A stretch of DNA of 64,000 bases from Paramacrobiotus metropolitanus. Its lineage: Eukaryota; Tardigrada; Eutardigrada; Parachela; Macrobiotidae. Shown here piece by piece: positions 35,129 to 46,500 of the stretch. The stretch is from contig NW_026570419.1 in NCBI RefSeq assembly GCF_019649055.1, forward strand, positions 62,001 to 126,000. Reading direction: 5' to 3'. The translations under genes and the position numbers were made by a program. The notes under the pieces were generated by a model. The model was not told the DNA's origin. It made no database searches and was given only the letters and a program-made list of their open reading frames with translations. Positions within the stretch are counted from its first letter, which is position 1. Each line of letters starts with the position of its first letter.

Positions 35129-37608
35129 TTAGTGCTTTAAAATTAAATATGCCGATTGCCTTAGCCATTCGTCTAAAAAAGAGTCAATCTGAAACCAGCA
35201 TTCAATTTGCCCCGCCCACTGAGCTGCTGCCCGGGAAATTACTAGGGATGAATAGCAAGAGCAGCTGTCGCTAGTCTGCGTTACGTTGAAACTAAAGGTG
35301 GCATTGCTGCCAGGAACGCCGCTTTCGGTTAGTGCGATTGCTTTCACAGGGTGGTCATCAGGAGCATACAAAATGCCGCGTTTGTGATGATACCAAATGA
35401 ACCGCTGCATAAACTCCCTCATAGGGCCTTTGGTCCAGTTAAACTGCGTGTAGCATCGAAACTCAACACTATCATCGGTGCACGCTGTTGTATTGCGCAT
35501 TGGAGGTTGGAAGACATGTTCTGGTTTATAAACTGGACTGACAAGGTACTTGGTGCTCGTCTGGATTCCTTTTTCCATCTGTATGCAGTCATACTCTCCA
35601 GCGTACAGCTGGATAGCACGCCGTATTGTTAGAGTGAAAAGTGTCATTGGGGGGTTTGGAAGTTGCAGTAAGCGGGTAACATCCTGGGAAAATTCAAGAC
35701 TACCAGAATGCGCACTCGCTGTCGAGCAACTGCATAAAAAACAGAGTGGAAATGCGCATGATTTATTAATAAGATCTTCTGCACTGGACGAAAAGTTTAG
35801 GTTCATGTAATGCATCCACGTTGGTAACCCACTTGTCATGTTTTGATTAAGAATATCCGAGTCAATGATTAAACACGAAAGCATGAACGAGGTTCCGAAC
35901 GCCGGTCGAATGACGGTACTGAATTTCTTTAGACGTGTTTCGAGAGGGAGTTTGTGTAAGGAACTCAAGCTGATTATTTCCTGGTTGCTGTTCTTCAGTG
36001 CCACTTTGAATTTCTCCCAGACTAAAAACATGACAGGAAAATTGATCCTCTGCAAACAAATACTTAAACTTTTTTAGTAACCAGCTCAGCACAAAATTGC
36101 GCATATGTGCTTGAAATCAGTACTTAACCCTTCTTACCGCTTACAGTTGTAAGTCTGCATTTTACTTTCTGTTGTTCATTACATGCCTTACTGTTCGTTA
36201 ACACAATGTAATACGTATTATTGTTTCATTGCACTTATGTCCATACGACCCTCATGATTATCTATAACGTAAACCAAAGGGGTTTATGGAAAGGCAGACG
36301 GATAAAGACAGCAGCACCGCAGATCCTGTGCGGACTTGTGCGTATTCGTATTGGTTATCAATCAGCTTAGCGCAAAAAGAAAAACAACACGCACATGATG
36401 CTCACGCTATTAGTCTACAAAAAAATCGAAAACGCACACACTGCTTAATTTGTGGTGGCTATAGCTTCTATTATGAGAAGGCATCAGATAATATCTTCAC
36501 TCTGGAAGAACTCTTGAAAAACGAAAAGTTCTTATACAGTATTTCTCTTTCCCCCGCGGCTCAAGTACTCAGCTTACTGTAAGTTTTTGTTCTGAGACCA
36601 CAGTTACGAATTTAGCTTGTTTGATCATCCTGCTCGTGGACATTGCGCAGGCATAGGTCCAAAATTCCGCCGAAAAACTAAAGATTTGCAAAGCATTGGT
36701 TGTACCCGCAGCAATGGATACTGTGCTCATTCTAATGGCCATTTTAACAACGAGAAAAACCGCGCATTTTCATTACACGCCGGCAATTATAACATTAGTG
36801 AAATCGATTTTCTGTCCGCAGATTGCAGATGGAATGTGCTCAAGAATAAACTGAGTTCCAGAATAAGGTGTTCCGAAATTCAGTAAGGGTCAAAGTTATT
36901 GTTAGCTTTGTCAACGGTAGCCTATCATTTAATTTGGTTTGCACGCGAGTCGGAACTGAAAACATTCTGTGACTGACAATTTTTCACTGTAGCGTTATTT
37001 CCGGAAACAACCCGCATTGGCGCATTCCAACTTTAAGCATTTTACTCTGCTTAAAAGTCTGCTTCATTATGATTAGTCTGTGTAAAGTTTAAGTGCAGAC
37101 CTCACTCCTGCAGCTCACCCAAGGAAGCGCACTGGATGGAAGCCACATTCACCCTGGCCATGAATGGGGATTCATCACCTCGGCCACGAGCCAGGGATTC
37201 CGAAGAATCGGTTGAATCCCTAATACACTGTATCAGGGAGTCAGTTGGCTACGAATCAAGTTTCGCACTGCACGTTTGCGCACTTTCGCGTGGTTGAACA
37301 TGTTCTGACGTTTTCCACGAGACTTCGCGGCCGGCCTGAAGCTGGGCCCATGACCCAGTTGTAGATGTTTCTCAAGTGAAGTTACTAATCACGTAATAAT
37401 ACTTGTTGTTTGCAGTTTTTGGCAGCTTACGGGTCTTGTAGTCCACACCAGGCGGATTCCTGTTAACCGAACAAGCTGAACCACTTAAGCTATGGAATAC
37501 AGTAACCCACATAAACAATCCACAAAATACCCTGGCTAAGACAATTTTCCACCGAAGATTACAAAATTTAATGGCAATGTTAAAGAAAATGGGCGAACAC
37601 CGCTCCAT
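35129..37608 (-). CDS. Secreted protein with two Ig-like domains
   Basis: The large exon 36049-35129 (307 codons) starts at an acceptor TTTGTTTGCAG. Exon 37608-37393 (72 codons) starts with ATG, carries a hydrophobic signal segment (VLARVFCGLFMWVTVFHSLS) and ends at a GTGATT donor in matching phase 0; the join is an inference and would give 378 residues. The first Ig-like domain has SFMLSC...PTWMHYMN...LYAGEYDC. The second has VEFRC...FIWYHHK...AAQWAGQIECWF. Both show the Cys, Trp and (D/A)xGxYxC-type pattern, with the second modified to WAGQIEC. Several NxS/T sequons are present. There is no membrane helix or GPI-like tail, so it is probably secreted. Role unknown. Confidence 0.6.
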
Positions 37609-37793
37609 ATTAAGAAAATAATCAATAATAATGAATCAGTTATAATTCTGCAAACAGACAAAGCAAAAACGACATTACGCAGCAACGAAAAGCAGGTATT
37701 TTATTTTATTGCATAACAAGAACAACAACAAAAGTTCAAGTTACATGAAATATGTTTTCGATACTTTACAATCAACTTCACATAAGTATATCA

Positions 37794-37943
37794 TGTACTG
37801 TATTTACACGATATTAAGGGACAGAGAAATCCCCAGGACCGCCCGCACTAGGCGTCGGTTTCTTTGACATCAATGGAGCCGACGCCTAGTGCGGGCGGTC
37901 CTGGGGATTTCTCTGTCCCTTAGTATCGTGTAAATACAGTACA
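37794..37943. repeat. Near-perfect hairpin, 65-bp arms and 20-nt loop
   Basis: The left arm 37794-37858 and right arm 37879-37943 are reverse complements with one mismatch (GATATTAAG versus GATACTAAG). The loop (37859-37878) is TTTCTTTGACATCAATGGAG. The arms include GGGACAGAGAAATCCCCAGG and CGCCCGCACTAGGCGTCGG. It lies 113 bp from the stop of the gene at 38057-40047, probably in or just past its 3' UTR. There are no coding features. Confidence 0.95.
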
Positions 37944-38056
37944 CCTGTACAGGCTGTACTGAGTACCACACAGAAAACCATTAGCAATAAGGTAATTTTG
38001 CATAACCATCATTTTATTGTGCTGTTAAACTTTTGTACGTTTTCTACTGCCGGTAT

Positions 38057-40047
38057 TCAAATTTCCGGCTCCTTCGCTTTGTCCACTGCACCGGAAACCA
38101 TAGAAATGAATGGCACCTCATTACGCTCAACATCTTCGTCCTCCACTTCCACGGCGTTTAACCCTAACTGTCGGAAGGCTCGCACCAGTTTCCTGGCGTT
38201 TTTGTCTGACATTACATGATGATCATCAAACATGGAATACAGCACGTTAGCACTTTCCGCCACCGCTTTAATTTTCAAGCGCTTTCCAGTTGCGCAGTGC
38301 AGATTTGGTGGATGGTGTTGATAATCGGCTACGGGGTCATCTGCTAAGCGGTTTATTACTGCCTCGTCAATCCAATCTCCGTCAATTAGGCCGTCATTCG
38401 TTGGAGTGTTGGCAAATAGAAGTTCTGTCCTGCTTGAGTTTCCGCAGGCGACTGGTGGCAGATCACCCGGTGAAATGACGTGGTTAGATGCTGCGCTGTT
38501 TGTGAGGAGCGGATCAACGTTCACACTGTCAGCGTTTTCCTGTAACAGTGTTTTCGGAACCGAAGATTTCCGACTTCGTGTAGTCGATTCTGTCTGCAAC
38601 TATAAACACATGATTGTTAATTTTCCATTTAGTGTACCTGTTTTATACTGCACTGCTGATAGGTTTGGAGTGTTCCTTCGGAAAACGCTTGTAGACTGAG
38701 CGAAATTATCAAATGTTATTTTAAACTAAAGATGAAAAAATAGGCTGTAAAGGTTGAAAGACTAATGGGCAATGAGTTAGTAATAGCGATAATTACGCGC
38801 ACCTGGTACAGATACCGCTGCAGTATATTTCGCTCGCGTTTGAATCTCCAGTGCTTCTTGGCTAAACATCTCCACCGCTTGGCTTTGAACACTTCGTCTG
38901 GGCCGGCTTCTTTAAACATCAACTGTTTCGCAGCTGCACGGCGCTCTTCTCCCTTTAATTCACGCAAACCCAGAAAATCGTTTGCTAGTTCCAGTGGCGT
39001 CCCAGGTGAGCCAAACCACACCTGATCGGGAGTCTCTTCCTTCAGTAACGCCTGTCGTTGCGCGCGTTTCTCCTCGGACAGTGACCTTTCTACCAGCTTT
39101 TCCTTTTTTACAAGTTTCTTTTTTTTCGTTCCTTTTTTCCTTCTTTTGATTGCCGCTTTTTTGGAGTTGGCTTTTTTCGTGACCTTTTCGTCGGGTCCAT
39201 GGATTTTGCTGGTATCCTTCCCTTTTGGCGGGATAACGGTAAAATCATCCTTCGGCAATAACGTATTGCATTTCGCCAGCGTTTCTTCAAGTAGCTTGAA
39301 GACGGTATCGGATGTTTGGCTGCATTTTGGACTGGCTGGGCATGTAACGAAGGCGGCTACCTGACCGTCCAACATCAGCGCTTTGACCGTTACAGGTTGG
39401 GCTGCAGATTTGGAAGCGTTCAAATTGGTATCCAAATCGATATATTTGGGCCGCTACGCATAAAAAGGTCCGCTACAAACTAACGTTGAAACCGTTTTAA
39501 TTCATCTGCATTTGCAGTAACGTTGAGTCAAAGTTGACCTTCGGTAACACTAACCATACCTTATACGCTTTCCGAGCTTCTCCTATCGTTGATTTTCCGT
39601 GTACGGGCGCATGGAACGTATTATAATCGTACACCGGGTCCGTCAGCACCTCGTTGACCTCATTCGTGGCGTCGAATTTAAACAAGCTCGGATCGTCGAA
39701 CTCCTTTACATTGACGAACCGTCTCTTCTCGACATCGCCCAGGCCCAACTCCACATTGGTTCTCGCCTCCAAATCGTCCATTATATCTGTGGCTCTCCAC
39801 GACTCGCGCATGCCCAGGGCCTGCCAGGGACGCTGGGTGCGCGTCTTCTTCCTCCGGACATACCAGTTGGGATGGACGAAGGAATCCCCGACGATCCATG
39901 TGCGTTTCGGTAAGAGCTCGCAAAGACCAAAATCTGTCGATGATGAAGTGGTTGAGTCCGCGCTAAGACCATCCAATTTAAAGCGGTGCTGCTGACTTTC
40001 TCGGGATGCCAATGCGGACGTGGGAGGCGAGGCGGGCAACTCGTTTC
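38057..40047 (-). CDS. Unrecognised Lys-rich protein, at least three exons (5' end open)
   Basis: Exons 40047-39539, 39453-38803 and 38593-38057 join in phase 0 to give about 565 residues. Exon A has a Ser-rich start, then KRTWIVGDSFVHPNWYVRR and WRATDIMDDLEA. Exon B opens RPKYIDLDTN, continues VTVKALMLDGQVAAFVTC, then has a basic stretch (KRRKKGTKKKKLVKKEK) that could be a nuclear signal, and ends with a Trp/Arg-rich helix (KRWRCLAKKHWRFKRERN). Exon C is acidic with DDHHVMSDKNARKLVRAF and EVEDEDVERNEVPFISMVSG. There is no signal peptide or membrane helix. An upstream exon is needed because exon A enters in phase 1; I did not find it. The 3' portion has two decayed copies at 29842-30690. I do not recognise the family. 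Confidence 0.65.
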
Positions 40048-41164
40048 CTGATGCATAAGCAATGCAACGTTTAATCTAACAGTACAGCGGATGCAAACTT
40101 CGAAAACGCTACACATTGCTTTTCTTTGCTCTGATGGTTAGGGTGTGGCTGTGAACCCTAATGAGTATTCGGTACTGTTAGAAGACTCATCCCGAACAGT
40201 AGGAAAAACCCTTTAAGACTCAAGTAAGTAACCATTCATCGCTATTCAACACGATAAAAAGCTTGCCACTGCTCGAAATTACAGATTTGCGTCTCGAGTT
40301 ATCCGAATTGTGATTAATGTGCTCTTACGACAATCGCACTTCTGTTGAGGTTGAAAACAAAAACTTATCTGCACCGATACCTTGTGAAATTTGGCGTAGT
40401 TTGTCTGGAGCACTTCCGTTACTGCCGAATCTGCGAGACATTTTATTGCGACCAGAATTTTGTAAAAAATTTTGCAACCTGAAACCGTTAACTGCTGAAA
40501 ATAGTTTACATTACATTTAATAACGGTGCACGCATTCGCCACATTACTGTAATATTCGTATCAAATGACGATATTCTTCTGGTGTTTTCTTGATGTACAA
40601 AGCAGCCACCCTATGTGCTTGCTGGCGGTGAATACTTATTTTCATGCAGTAGTTATACCGATGGACTTATATCGCGTTTGAGATTTTCTTGTTCTTGTTT
40701 GCCGCGTTCGTGCCTCTTCTTTTATTCGAGTCCAGATTCTTTTCATTTCGGATACAGTACTCATAATCATTTTTGACTCCCACAAAACATTTAAAGCAGC
40801 AGACAGGTTATGGTTTTTTCTTTTTAGTACTAAACTAAAAAACCTTGTACATATAAAACAAACCTTTTACAATGGTGTTAGTTCACATTAAACATAAAAA
40901 ATTAAAAACTGCGAGAAACAGTTGCAACATAACACGTTATTAACACGAGGATATCAGTGCCGATGCATAATCTTACAAATTATAAGGTCACGGGTGCCGG
41001 TCGGTCTCGCTATCAATCCGGTGGCCGAGAATAATTGGTCAATATCGGCCATGATGACACGGATGCTCCGAAGAACAAGATGGCTAATATACTATTTTTG
41101 TTCTTCTTTTCGACAGTCGGTCCGAGGCGAAAGCTTTTCGTATCCTTTGTAATGCAGATTGCTG
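40048..41164. other. Intergenic stretch
   Basis: No supported exon. The missing first exon of the gene at 38057-40047 should lie here, and the 3' UTR of the Ly6 gene ending at 41165. Confidence 0.4.
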
Positions 41165-42664
41165 TCAGGTGACATCCATAATCCACCACATTGTTGTTAG
41201 CAGGACTGATAAGTCCCACCTCCAGTCTGAAAGGAAAATTAAAATTTCCGAAAAGTACTTGCAATAATTCCATATCGGCTCTTAAATTTGTAAGACCTTT
41301 CTACGTATATATTATGGTGTTACACATCGACACAATTTTATTAAATAAAATTTAGTGACGGTATGTAAGCTATAATATGTCATTACCTCTTTTGGAGGCA
41401 CACCTTTCTTCCCCAGAAACACGAGCATCAGGACCCGTAACGCCCAAGGCGAGATCTTCAGCACTGCCGTCGTCAGGATCTCCATCATTGTCCGCCGCTT
41501 CTTCGCCTCCAGCTTGGTCCTCTTCTTTTTAAAAAAATTGGCTTTCAGCGTTAGCTTCTTGCCTGATGCGTTCAGCAGCACAAATACTTCATACCTGCAT
41601 CAGGACTGACAGCCTCATACGTAGTGGTCTCTGGTCCGCCAATCACCTTGAAATCTGTAACAACACCAATTTCGCAGGAAGGACAAATATTAACACGACC
41701 GCAAAACTAGCACAAACAGTAAACTGCCCTGTATAGCGGTTCACTTCCATTGAATATAACTGTAGGTACTGACTTTCGACCAAATGAGTGCGTGACCATC
41801 ACTATACTTACGCCAGGGAAACATTTGCAATTTGTTACAGAGGTCCTTTTCACAAAAGCACTTCCATAAACCTTCCTCTTTTTCACAGTAAGGTACAGAA
41901 TACACTTTATAGCCAGGGGGCACACCACACGAAGAATTCAGGAACATTTCTATATGGGAGAACGCATCTCTTATGGTTAGGCCGGTGTAATATTATGCAA
42001 TATGGACATTACGACAATCTACGGTATTACTAATACCGTATTAGTGCCTCATTCTAATGTCTAATTATGCCTGTATCCATAAATGCTTGGAATACGCACG
42101 GCGTTCGTCCGCTATGAAGAGGCAGTAAAAGCACGATGATTTCTCCTGGTCGCAGTTGCCTCCAACATGTTTGTGGTAATCGCACTCAGCACAAGTTATC
42201 AATGGCTGAACTGGAGCTGCAAAGATAAAAGCCGTCACATAATTACTGAGATCAAGAAATTAGGTACCGTTTTAACTGCTTATGATTCGAATCTATTTTT
42301 TACGAAAACTTCTCAACAGGCACATGTGCCATCACTTGGGACGTCATAAGACATAACTTATCGTTCATCAGCTTCATCGGAAAGCTCATCTTTGAGCTAG
42401 TACATAGAAACTTTTTTGACAAAACCCAAAAAAGTTTCTTTCTGCGGAAACGTTTAATATCGAATAAATCATACAACGGTAGTTTTCATTGGTTGTACAT
42501 ATTGAGGGTGAGGGAAACAGCTAGGCATTTTATTCGTGCAGTTTCATGAAAAAGCTACCTCGAGCGGCGTTATGAAAATACAGTATTTACCATGCGGTGT
42601 TATAAAAATATTTACCAAACAGCAGCGGCAAAACTATCACAGCCCGTATTCCGCTTGCGCCCAT
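41165..42664 (-). CDS. Ly6/three-finger protein with acidic stalk and GPI-like tail, six exons
   Basis: All exons join in phase: 42664-42616, 42216-42096, 41969-41812, 41654-41595, 41524-41387 and 41226-41165, giving 195 residues. Exon 1 is only a signal peptide (MGASGIRAVIVLPLLF). Exon 2 opens the Ly6 domain (LITCAECDYHKHVGGNC...CFYC). Exon 3 closes it with WKCFCEKDLCNKL. Exon 4 (GGPETTTYEAVSPDA) resembles the Thr-rich mini-exon of the transmembrane paralogue at 19361 (VPEATTTTAGVVGPDA). Exon 5 is an Asp/Glu stalk (GGEEAADNDGDPDDG). Exon 6 ends with a hydrophobic stretch (DLSVLLTTMWWIM) two residues from the stop region, as expected for a GPI signal. It is an extracellular, membrane-anchored protein; its partner is unknown. 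Confidence 0.78.
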
Positions 42665-43550
42665 CACAATGGCTTTGTTTCGACAATAATCAGTTAGCAC
42701 AATAAACAACTGCCATCGGATTGAAAGCGAAGCTTCTCCAAAGACGCCCGGAATATTACAGTAACAGCTTCAAATAACACATACCACGAGCACATTACAG
42801 TTTGCAGCCTTTAGAGCGTGCAAACTTATACACAATAAATCGCACTGTGAAAGTATCGATACCAAGATGATGGATAGGACGTATCAAAAGGCCACATAAT
42901 CAAAAATTTAATAATTATTTACCTTAGTACAGCTTCGTTCGTGGCCGGAGGCTGTACAAAAGAAATACATTTGTATTGTCCAGTTTTGAGTAAGTACTAG
43001 TAATTTGGGTAATCAAGCGCAAACGGAAATTGCAAATACAATACCAAAAAAACTTTCTTGTTTTACTACATAATCAGGAAAACCTGGCTGCACAAACACT
43101 GCTATTTACTACAGGCTGACAAGGCCGCACCCAGAATCACTACTTACCATTCAGTAGTATGCTTTAAAAGCACACCAGTTCGATTAAATACTACGGTTTA
43201 CATTAGCAATATATTAAAATTTCAGCCTTCGAATTAAAATTTAAGCCTTCGAATGCAGTCCGTGTATCGGCATTCTGTTTTGCTAGGCAACCCTAATACA
43301 GCGACCCTGGTGAACATCTCTTAAGTAAATATGTACTTAGTATTATGCTGCGGGTTCGCATAATAACCGCTGTATTTCGATTATCCAAAGTCCGTATTTT
43401 TAAATTGAATATCCTTGATCTAGATAAAATAACTGCAGTAATCTGGAAACAAACTAGTTCCGCTAAGGAGTTTTTTTTGAAAGCAGATCAAGTCTGGATT
43501 GTTTAGCTAAGGCGTGCCAGATCTCGGTATGCATCCGATAACTGTATTCT
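42665..43550. other. Intergenic region between divergent genes
   Basis: It separates the start of the minus-strand Ly6 gene (42664) from that of the plus-strand Sec15 gene (43551), so it should hold both promoters. A short tandem repeat (AATTTCAGCCTTCGAATTAA / AATTTAAGCCTTCGAATG) lies at about 43218-43256. I see no certain TATA box. Confidence 0.5.
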
Positions 43551-46500
43551 ATGGAATCTCGTCCTAATCCCAAGATCTCCATCCAAACCCCATCGGGAAC
43601 CGAAAGTGTTGCCAACAAAGCTCCCAGCACAGTTCAGTCCTCTCACAACAGCTTAAGCCGCAGCGTCCAGTCGCACGAGAGACTGTCGTACGTCTTATCT
43701 AATATCTGGTCCCGCGAACTATCCGGTGTATCGGGCAACTCCAGCATCCAATCCACCAGCAAGAACAGCGTGGATAGTGTGGCGAAAACGCGCAGCCAGT
43801 TATCAAAAGCTTCGGTTAAGTCAATAACTTCCGATAAACAGCCACCGTTAACCGCTTCCCAGAATCGCTTATCCGTTATCAGGGAAACCCAGATCGACGA
43901 ACTGTATTCGGAGAAACTCCGGCTTGAGTTAAAGGAGTCGCAGTCGTACCAGTTTACAAACAACCCGCATCCGCAATTCAGCCGGGAAACCGCGAACTCT
44001 GCATTGGAAGAAAGCGCATCCGCGGCGGAATCAGTCTCCGCTGCACGCACCCGTGAACGGCTTCTCAAACTCCACCAAGCGGAGGTTCAGCATTCGGCTT
44101 CGGAGCAGAGCGTTCAATCCGCGACCTCCAGTCCATCAGCGCCCATGGCGCAGAAATCCTTTCTGCATGGTTTGTTCGGCAAATGGACGAAGCAGAATAA
44201 TCCCCATTCCGTCAATAGTCTGGAAGCCACGTCCACGTATTCGTTGTTGTCGTCCGGCAGTGACACACTCCCGATGTACAGATCAGCCGCATCGGAGCGC
44301 TCCGATGTTACGCTGGCGGAGTACCGCGCCATAAAGGTCAAGAATCTGGATGAGATCTTCGCCAAAGCGGCGCTGTCGTCGGCCAATTTGGCGGCGGGGG
44401 ATCGGCGCGATAGTGATGCGGCTTTGGCTTTTCCGTCGGATATGCCACCGATCTACAATGTTCTGTTGGGGCATTTGGAGAATGATATGGCGCATGACAA
44501 ATTGGTGCCATTTATATTGAGACGGGTAAGAAAAAGTTGATCCTGTGGCTTACCTGACGGAACTTCTGTTACCCTTACACCTACTGTGGCATGGCATATT
44601 ATGTCCAGTGCATGGAATGTTTTCTATATGTAAAGCATAGGTATTTGGATTCGTTGAATGGGCTGTACTAAGGGTAAAGCCGTTACATGCAGGTCCACCT
44701 GCGAAAGGTTTTGTAATTTCGCAGTTTTTTTAGAACCTTTTAAATTTTATAAATTCATTCATCAATTCCAACAAGCAACGCCATAACTTCTATCCTGTGT
44801 GAAAGCACGTTTATATTGTAAGCATCTTCAATTAGATAGAGAACATTGATTTATAAGGTCACTTTTTGTATATATGTAGCCGTTTGCATTTGGACCTTCT
44901 GCAACCTTGTTCCACCCTTAACTCGCGACCGGATGTTGCGTACACAATCTGTGATTTCACCAAGGTGCACGCATCATTTGGCTACGTAATGCAGCAACTT
45001 GCTCTGTAAAAGGAGATACGAACGAACCTTTGTGAGGGCTATACCGGGTCACTTCCTAAAGTTTTATTCGCCAGTAATGGCCACCAATTAAAGCTGACTG
45101 AGTGCTAGTGTAGCGTGTGGTCATGCAGTAAACAACAGATTGCTTACAGGTGCTAACAATTCTGTGCAACATGTGCCATCAGTTCCACGGCTCCGTCAGG
45201 TAAGGCCACCAACGGGAACGCGTCTTCCACGGTGTACTTTCAAGCTGTGCGTTATTCTCCCTAGTTTATGGAATTCGGGCATGAGCGGCAATTTCTGGAT
45301 CACTTGATGACCCGCATCCGCTCCGACGAAGAAACCATCCAGCATCTGTGCACCGCTAACGCGTTTGTCTTGACCGAGGCCAGTCGGGACTTTGTCGATC
45401 TTAACGACCGCATCGACCAGCTGCGGGAGGACGTGGTGACCCTCGATGATCGGGACGTGTATGCCGCGCAGCTGAAGGAGATCCGCTATGCCGAGAAGGA
45501 AACCCGGCTGACCAGCTGCGTACTGAGCAATCTGGCCATTTTGATGGAGCGCATCAATGCGCTACGGCCGGCATTGCGATCCTTCAGCAAAGCGTTGGAA
45601 CTCAGCGCCACACCGGTGAAGGCATTGCGGTGCTTATGCAAAGCCCAGGAGGACACGGTACATCTGTCGCCGCAAATGGGATTTGTGGCGTGGCTGGCAA
45701 CGACCATTCCGGAGATAAAGTATTCGTTATTGGAGACGTGCACAAGAGGTAAGCCAGCAGTTTCGCATGCTGTTTCCTTGGCGTATAGGTAGATGTAATA
45801 CGCGTCAGCACTCGCACTATTCTTTCTGCCTGGGAGTTGCAATGCTGATGCCGAAGAGCCGTTTAAGTACGTGTATCTGGAAACATGTATGACTAATATC
45901 TTTCCGACAGATCTGTGTTCGTGCGAAAATCTCTTCTCACGTACAGAAGAGTGAGAAGACTCAGCCTGAATCAGTAATGTACAATTACTCGAAATTGTGC
46001 GAGTTTTTAAATCATTGCACAACCCGCTTAATAACAATTTCTTCGCAATTGAGTATTCAAAGTGCTTAGCCATTTGCGTAAGTACCGGGCCAATCGAATT
46101 AAAAATGTCGTTTTCATAGTTATTATTATGTCGGCTAACGATGTGCAAGTCTTACCCAGCACCATGAGTTGAATTAACATTCTCTTTCTACAGGAGTGAT
46201 TTACACGTTGGAAGCGATCAGTCCGAGCAAACCACAAGCGGGATTGGCCATGTTCCACACCGTATCGCTCTACAGTGGAATCACCGTGGAGCCAGCGGCG
46301 TCAGAACTGCCGAAACTACTCAGTGCGCTAAATGGAGCGAATGCTAAAGAGAGCCTGGAAAAAATGTTGAACTTGCGCCTTCTGAACAACTTCCGTCATA
46401 TAGTCAAGACACTGGTGGATTATCCCGGGGGAGTGGATAGCGAATACTTGTTCCACTGTTACGTCACGTACATGGCGGAACGACATGTGCAGATTTTCAA

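Noticed and set aside
36286-36886. Two plus-strand frames of about 90 codons
   Set aside because: They lie in the intron of the minus-strand Ig gene, without splice support or recognisable domains.
41312-41581. Lys-rich minus-strand frame
   Set aside because: It is an alternative frame of the acidic stalk exon. Only the acidic frame joins in phase with both neighbouring Ly6-gene exons.
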